Assembly: GCA_003118195.1 (NCBI GenBank)
Contig: BEXV01000405.1
Location: 170,059-209,979, forward strand
Origin: Hemicentrotus pulcherrimus
Lineage: Eukaryota > Echinodermata > Echinoidea > Camarodonta > Strongylocentrotidae
Direction of reading: 5' to 3'
Length of the DNA stretch: 39,921 nucleotides
The notes beneath the pieces were generated by a model. That model saw only the letters and a list, made by a program, of their open reading frames with translations, was not told the origin of the DNA and made no database searches. Positions 33,247 through 39,921 of the stretch are shown here, piece by piece. Position numbers and translations under genes: made by a program. How positions within the stretch are numbered: position 1 is the first letter of the stretch; the number at the start of each line of letters is the position of its first letter.

Positions 33247-34361
33247 GGAGGGACAGGAGTAAGAATTATGATGATAAGAGATATGAAATTGTTTATGAAT
33301 ACATTGTGATATTATTTTAATGAGTTTGTTCATCTCGTCGTCTCCCTCTTGATACAGCCCAGTGCCTTTTAAACCCATCAAGTCAACAATCATAACAATA
33401 ATTAAAGAAGAAACCCTTATGTGCTTCCACAGTACAGTCAGCTTGATGAACTCACGGCTACTCAGAAACAGTAATTAAAGTGAAAGCTATTTGATAAACA
33501 TACATCTCATTTTCTTCGCTGTATAGTACTTCACTCATTGCCTGCCCTTCTCCCTCTTCAATGATATGTCTAGCAGTCTACTTCTATCATGAGAGACCTT
33601 GATTGAAAAGAAAATTATTATTGAAATTAGATTGAGAAAAGTACGTTGCAACAACTAAAGGGAGGATAGAGTGATTGGCTCATGGTAAAAGGGGAATGGA
33701 TACAGGTATACCTAAATATGTAGCATATTTATGGACGAAATGATGACACATACAGGAATATATTTCAAGGACTTATTGAAGGCATTAGAATATTGTAATG
33801 ATGGGTTACCTTGGTTACAAGACATATGTTAATGGAACTTACTTACCTTAGAATTAACATGATTTTGTTTCCAGCCAGGGAGGTAGATTTGTTAAGGTTT
33901 ATCTTGGACAGATTTTAATTTCTACTCTCAATCGTTATTATTTTTCATGTCACGTTGAGACGATACAATTTGTTTGTAGAGGTGGGATGAAAATATGAAG
34001 AATGATTAAAAGGACTATTAGAAAATACAGGCAAAACATTGAGGATCCTGTCTGCATCAGCCAGACATGTATATACAGCCTAAAAGCAGAACCATAAATC
34101 CCCTTCTCATTCTCAACTTACTAGATCTTAATATATTGGAATTATGAATATGAAACAATTTTCTTTGGATACTTCAACCATCGTACATTTGAGATTAATA
34201 ATACTTGTCTGATTCCCAACTGGAGAGTGTTATCTGTCACCAGCCTGAGGGTTAGATTTCAACATCATCCAAACAACCAGGAGCAGGATGATGAGTGAGT
34301 GAGTGAGATGTGCTCATGGATGGGCGTTGCATCCATTCATGATGTATGTCATTCATTCCAG

Positions 34362-34530
34362 TTGGCACAATATTCCTGGCATGTTTTCCAAGTTTTAACA
34401 ATATAGACGATGAAGCAATTTCATTAGCTACTGTTCTTGTAAAGGAAGTTTTCAACAACAACAAACAGTTCACACTAAAAAGACAGCTTACATTTCAAGC
34501 AGTTGATATCTTTTTAGGTTTCTATACTCC
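34362..34530 (+). pseudogene. Possible receptor-like exon or fragment
   Basis: After CATTCATTCCAG the frame reads GTIFLACFPSFNNIDDEAIS, then LATVLVKEVFNNNKQFTLKR, then QLTFQAVDIF. The pattern GTIF, gap, DEAISLA..., EV.NNN, L.F.AVDI is reminiscent of the start of ligand-binding (ANF-receptor or ionotropic glutamate receptor amino-terminal) domains. No second exon was found. Its phase does not match the giant exon directly, so if real it would be a fragment, a nested gene or part of an unseen splice chain. Chance similarity is quite possible. Confidence 0.18.
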
Positions 34531-35419
34531 TACTTTGAAGAAAGAATGCTTGTGGTTGGACAAGAGGACTTTTGCTAAACTTAATTTACAAATACAATGA
34601 AATACATGTGATGTATGTTTGACTATATACTATTAAAGCATATCCATTCACAGGATTTAATTTTTCCATCTTATAATTTTCATGCTATAGTACTGTTTTC
34701 ACTGTCCAGTGTAATTTTCTGCTTTCTTGATCAGTGTATTTAGAAATATTGATAGCAATATTGAAGGCAAATCATTCTTTTAGAGTTTGTTAGAGGTAGA
34801 CTACTTTCATTCAATATGATGAAAACAGAATATTCAAAGCTTTATACCCCAAATAGATCTTAGTTTGTGATTTTTCTGTTGTTACATTTTGCATAGCCCC
34901 TGTCTTGTTCATTTCTAATCTCCTGTATCATCCTCACATCATAGAATCATGCTTTATCACTGTCCAGTAGCTTGCATATATAAAGGATGAGAGCACTTGA
35001 TCATAGTTAATTGGTAATCTCAGGTCACTGGATGCAATATGTTGAGGTCTGTTCCCATTGCGTGCCATATTTTTCTCTATGCTTATAGTGTGATAACAGA
35101 TGCAAGCAGAGAATGTTTCATCAAGATCGAGAATGACATCTATTCTGTATGTGGAGGTTCTTTCATTGTGAGCAATATTAATAGTCGTCTTCCTCAACAA
35201 TAGCTCAGGAGTTTGGTCTTCATCGCTATCAGTCTCAACCCTCATGACACCAAGTCCTCATATTTCAAACTGAAATGCCTCTCACAGTCTCAGGAATGAT
35301 ATACTCAGTCCCGAGTCAGATACATCACACATCCTGAGAGTGCCAGGATTCACTGGTTAGACAGTGGTAACAGTCCCATGTTGTCTGAGGAACTTTGTTA
35401 GAATGAAATAATAACACTC

Positions 35420-35790
35420 CTGTACGATTATTCCTGGTATTTCAAGGGTTAATGACTGCTTTAAATACCAGGAAAAGTAGAAGGGATGTTGTAAGGACGA
35501 TTCTCAATTACACTGAATTACACCGGTATGTGAGGGGTTAATAGACAGCTATGGGGACCATGATGAAGTAAATAATGACACTGAAGGATGATGACTTCAT
35601 CCTGAAGCATATTGGATGTGAGTATGCTGAGAAGTATTGCTATACAGGATGATGAACTTATAACCACACTGGTATGGAAAGGGTGAAATTAAGGACTGTA
35701 ATGGACTGTAGATAGATGGGAAGCTATGACTGAGGTAGGGAGGAGGATGTCTTTCTAGTGAATCATATTGGTATGTGGCATCCAGTCCAT
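35420..35790. repeat. Degenerate dispersed copies of a CTGGTATNNNAAGGGTTAAT-like word
   Basis: Related stretches occur near 35430, 35522, 35667 and 35767 (CCTGGTATTTCAAGGGTTAA, ACCGGTATGTGAGGGGTTAA, ACTGGTATGGAAAGGGTGAA, ATTGGTATGTGG). Spacing is about 95-145 bp. It may be an old minisatellite. Confidence 0.35.
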
Positions 35791-36408
35791 TCCTACTTAT
35801 AGCATTAGTCCTCACCTAACTATGTTTATGCTTGGAATGTGGAGGGCCATGCAGACTATAGTAGTAGTTCATATATACTCACATAAAGTTTCACATCATT
35901 TTCATCCTTCATCTTGGACGGACCATGATTTCAAAGGCAGAAGCAATGATGAAAATGACCAGTAACAAGGATTTTGAAATATGTTTGTGAAACTCTTTTT
36001 TGATCACTGAAAATAGTAATTTCTCCTTCCATGACTTTCTTTGGCATCACATCAGTGTTTATCACTTTAGTTTGAGATCGCACTGGTACAAGATATTTGT
36101 TTAACATCAGAAGAGTAGCAGGATATGGGATTTTTGTTTACTTCTCGGTTCATGAATCATGTGAATCATTGGTTCTCATTCGTGAACGTGAGCCATCCTT
36201 GGAAACTACAAGTTATTGACAAGCAAAAAACTTCAAACAGGATATCTACTTATTTGGAAGTCTTTAGTTACAGAAAGCACAATGCATACTCGATTATTGG
36301 TAAGCATCTGAATGTTTTATAGTCCATCCAATTGTAAATAAGTTTTTTAAAGATTAAAATAACTATGTCTATTTTGATGGTACTACCTTCATGCTATTTT
36401 GTTTGTCA

Positions 36409-36560
36409 CTTTTACCAAAACATGTTTTTATTTACTCTTTGTTCCTTTTACTAAAATGTGTTTATGCTTACTCTTTAAGTCTTTATATACATATTCCTTG
36501 TATGTATGTGAAATGAATTTTGGTAATAAATAATAGAATCGAATCAAATCAAATCAAATC
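36409..36560 (+). repeat. 36-bp diverged duplication and (AATCA)n, LINE-like tail
   Basis: CTTTTACCAAAACATG... near 36409 is repeated in diverged form 36 bp later. Further on, TTTTGGTAATAAATAATAG leads into a GAATC/AAATC repeat (36536-36560). A short pentanucleotide tail after an AATAAA-like sequence is typical of 3' ends of non-LTR retrotransposons, but no coding remnant is seen, so the assignment is weak. Confidence 0.35.
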
Positions 36561-37637
36561 TTAACCTCCTCCCCCCACATCCTTTCAGTATGGCTATACA
36601 TTTACAATACCTTCTTTTATTGCTTTCCCAATCCTTAAAGTCAAAATAGATGAATGATTAGTACAAAGGGTAATCAAAATACAGAACCTGGTAACAATTC
36701 TTCAGGGGTCTTTTAAATTGAATGATTGGCAAATTATCATAGACCTATGAAAAATGTCTTCTTTAAACATTTACACAATTGTAAAATATGACATTCTGAT
36801 ATTATAAATAAAAACACTGAAAATATATGGGAGGGGTGTGTCTTTAAGTTTGAGCCTGTACAGGAAGCTCCATTCAGCAACTGCATAAAGTTCATTAATA
36901 ATTATTATTTCATTACATCATACAGGATGCATAGAATGAAATTTACCTGTGGCATTCTGTAGGTTTAACTATTATTAGTTTGTGATGAAAAAAAAGAAGT
37001 TATAGAAGATTATATGTCGTTTATAGCCTTATAGTTATAGGAGAGTATAAATTAATTAGCATTGCTTCATCTTCTGTGATGACTTAAGTATGTTCTTTAT
37101 GAATTTGTTAAAGGTTTATTTATCAGTGAGGTACTAATCATATTATAAGGAGTGGTAATAGAGATGATATTTTATACCAGTAGCACTTGATGTAAGACAA
37201 GCAGACAAGCTCACTCTCTGCATTGCCAAGGACCTGAGGGTCGGAGAGGACAAAAAAACATTGAATGCTTGGTTTTTGTTGTCTTTTCTCAGCATGTCGG
37301 CAAGCTAGCAATTCTTTGGTGTAAAATGATGTCAAGCGGGTTTGAGATTGGAAAGGTAACGGCCATTGGTAATATCTGCTGGTAGTGAATTGGAGAGGGA
37401 ACGACAGTGGTTGTTGTTTTATGATGGTTATAGATGTCTTTCCATGGTAAGAAATACTGCCCCTCTCTCACACATTGTGGCCTCATATTCAATCTCCATA
37501 TGGACTGTACATTGGTTCTGCATGTCTACTTTCAAGGCAGCTAGCTAGCCTAGCTGATGAATCGATGCTGCTCTTTGGCGTAATGACAAAAGGGATACGC
37601 AAAAGGTATGTTTTTACTGATCGAGGCATCATTTGGA

Positions 37638-37655
37638 ATAAGGAATATTCCTTAT
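37638..37655. repeat. 18-bp perfect palindrome
   Basis: ATAAGGAATATTCCTTAT reads the same on both strands. It is AT-rich and could be a chance occurrence. Confidence 0.8.
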
Positions 37656-39921
37656 GCTCTGCAATCAAACATTTCATTATTTCCTCGTTTTCAGAATGCT
37701 GATTTGAGTATACTCCTAAGGAGACGCACATGTAATATTGATTAAGTTCATGCATAGTGACTCATTTCATTATGTAGAATGGGAGAGGGAAATTCTGTTC
37801 TGAATATCTGTATTGTCTGCTTCGTAGCTAGGGACTGAAATAGCACTGTGGTTTGGATATTGTCTGGCAGCTAGAGAGATGCAGTGACAAGTTATATGCC
37901 ACATCTGCTATGTGTATGCAATAGCATCATACCATGTCCAGTCAGTTCTATTTCTCGTTGGACTTGCATGTATATGCTTGTACTGAATTCATGCCTGGGT
38001 AAGTATTCAGAATACTTTATTTCATTTACTGATACTCTTTCAATTCCCGGTAAGGCATGAATAGATTTGTATTGTGTGTGCATGATGTCATTGAAACAGA
38101 TTTGTGAGCAGATGGTTGTAGTACAGTGAAAGCCACAGGTGAGCTATATGGTGTACCACTGCAGGTGTACTCGTGGGAGCTAACTAGTGGGCAGATAATT
38201 AGGCATGTATGTGATTATCAATTCCTGACAGAAAGAAATGCAACTCCACAAGACATTAACAGATGTGAAGTGTAGAGGTATATATAGCTATAATATAGAG
38301 GTAATATTTCCTTATATTCAAAACTACAATGCAAGCATTTTGATGTTGCCTGCGTCTGTAGGCTAAATTCAATTGGGTCTGAAATCTCTGAAACCCTCTA
38401 TGTGTTCTTAACAAGGTAACGCTTAATTGTACGCACACATAAGAACCTTGGTATCAGTCTGTGATTATGATATTGGTGGTATTGTGTACATTACCTGCAA
38501 ATAACAATAAGCACAACAATTGGGTATTTTAGTAACTCTCTTTACAGAGACCTACAAAAATATGCATTTTTGGCCCACTGGAAGAGAATTTTTGTATTAT
38601 TTGAAATGAAATATACTGGTTGAATTTGAATTGATATATGCCTTTGTGCTTTTTCAGTTTGAAGTATCATTAAAGCACTGCCTCAAGCAAATACATCCAA
38701 AACATAATACATGACATGATCTGTTCAAAATCCAGATTTTAATGACATTTCTCTGCCAATGAATTTAAAAGATTATGTTTTTTATTAGAAAATATAATTA
38801 CCCTGAAACTGATACATGTATATGAAAGGGAAATGGAAACCATAAAGGGACTATTGTTGACTTGTGCTTTTAGAATTGGATGCCATTTGAGTTCCATGGA
38901 ATTCCAAATTTGTCTGGGAAAAGGGGGTATAGAATAAACCCACGTTCACATTAGGGTGGAAATCCATGACACTGTAACAATAGCACCAGGCTGGTAGAAT
39001 AGACCAGTTTACTAACATATTCAAATGTCATGCATACTTTAAAAAAAAAAAATTGTTCTTGACAACCTGAAATCTTGCCCAATGCTTGCCCAACATATAC
39101 GTAACACACAATGTACAGTATGCTGATTGGATTCCAAGTATTGTAGTTCATTCATTAATTACAGGATAATGGAATAACTCGTCACTCGGTCCCCAGGAAA
39201 GCAACATTCATGAATTTGTACATGTTAGTAAGTCTATTGATTCAGATGTAGAATTACACAATTTTGTGATTTGATTCAACTATTTCACAGATTGAGATTG
39301 TTGCAGATCTACCCACTTCAGATTATTTTCTTACAAAGTAAGCTGCTTGGCTTTAGTGTACATTAGTGGGGCATAAGAAGCCTACTTATATGTAAGTGCT
39401 CTGTATCATTTTACAAAGATGTATAAACCTACATGTACCTAAACAAGAAAACAAGAAATGTTTTAGATATTATGGATTTTCAGCCATGTGTGAATAGATA
39501 TGTTCAGTAGGGAACAAGTGGATATGGTATACCAGGTATATAAATTTTCTTGAGGTGATGATGGAATGAAGGGGCGTATAGCTTTGGAGTGAAACTGTCC
39601 TAGCTATGATTGATGTGGTTCAGGAAACGGTGACCTCTAGAAGGATTTGAACTCCTTCTTTTCTGAATGAATTAAAGTGGTTTATGATGTGATGAGTGGG
39701 AGGCAAATCTCAATTGCTCAGAACTTTCTTTACAACTTATCCCAGGAATATCACGTTATCAGTATATTCCAAAGTTTTTTCCTGCTAAAAGTTAAGCAAC
39801 TTAATTGGGGATGCATTGAAAAGTGATAGTCTGAAAACTTGGAAATGGTGATGGTAATAAATGGAATACATAGGATTGGAGAGCAGTGAAATATGGAAAA
39901 ACAAAGAATGAGCTCTGAAAA

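Larger units (their letters stand above)
30934..39921 (+). other. Presumed downstream intron, incomplete
   Basis: Starts with a consensus GTAAGT donor. Over 9 kb no exon that joins the giant exon in phase 0 is convincing, so the acceptor is probably outside the window. The stretch contains TA and GA microsatellites, degenerate repeats, a LINE-like tail and scattered short open frames of chance length. One fragment near 34362 is listed separately. Confidence 0.5.

Noticed and set aside
34934..35245. A 103-codon minus-strand open frame with fairly protein-like composition
   Set aside because: Length is within chance expectation, no domain or splice partners were seen, and it lies in repeat-poor AT-rich sequence with no other coding sign.
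1..39921. CRISPR arrays, bacterial operons, riboswitches, tRNA or rRNA genes
   Set aside because: The spliced gene structure and repeat content are eukaryotic, and no such sequences were recognised.

Overview
This is a eukaryotic, intron-rich, AT-rich window holding one convincing protein-coding gene on the + strand. I infer an invertebrate deuterostome, most likely a sea urchin or close relative. The reasons are the dense short inverted-repeat (MITE-like) elements, elements ending in GGATCC-type and GGGCCCTGTCT-type inverted repeats, many GA/TC/TA/ATG microsatellites, and small exons separated by 0.5-4 kb introns. Species is not proven. A run of 127 N marks an assembly gap. All coordinates were counted by hand and could be off by a base.

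The gene is assembled from exons with matching GT-AG splice sites and compatible reading phases: a tentative first exon (4643-4749), then 10491-10645, 13689-13812, 17204-17336, 21139-21322, 21777-21832, a possible 30-nt microexon (22422-22451), and a single giant 5.2 kb exon (25735-30933). Joined, they give about 1986 residues without the microexon, and the protein continues past the window because the giant exon ends at a strong GTAAGT donor. Three small exons together encode a first PDZ domain. Two exons give an acidic linker. The giant exon carries a helical region, a second, divergent PDZ domain and about 1500 residues of Ser/Pro-rich, apparently disordered tail. That tail has a duplicated EDIW motif, a RVSF motif matching the PP1-docking consensus, proline-rich stretches and a very acidic tract. 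This suggests a large scaffold protein, but I cannot name the ortholog, so no gene symbol is given.

Layout: 1-4642 is upstream sequence with simple repeats and no gene I can support. 4750-10490 is a presumed intron with a GA microsatellite, a 28-bp perfect palindrome and a 61-76-bp minisatellite. 10646-25734 holds the introns, which contain two adjacent foldback elements just before the third PDZ exon (16412-17120), a 35-bp-arm palindrome (19159-19263), a TIR element with the gap (19515-19733), a SINE-like repeat (20923-21045), an array of splice-acceptor-like pyrimidine repeats (23308-23400) and a 306-bp near-palindrome (23541-23846). 30934-39921 is probably the next intron, with simple repeats, a LINE-like tail and one weak receptor-like ORF fragment. 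No tRNA, rRNA or CRISPR array was seen.
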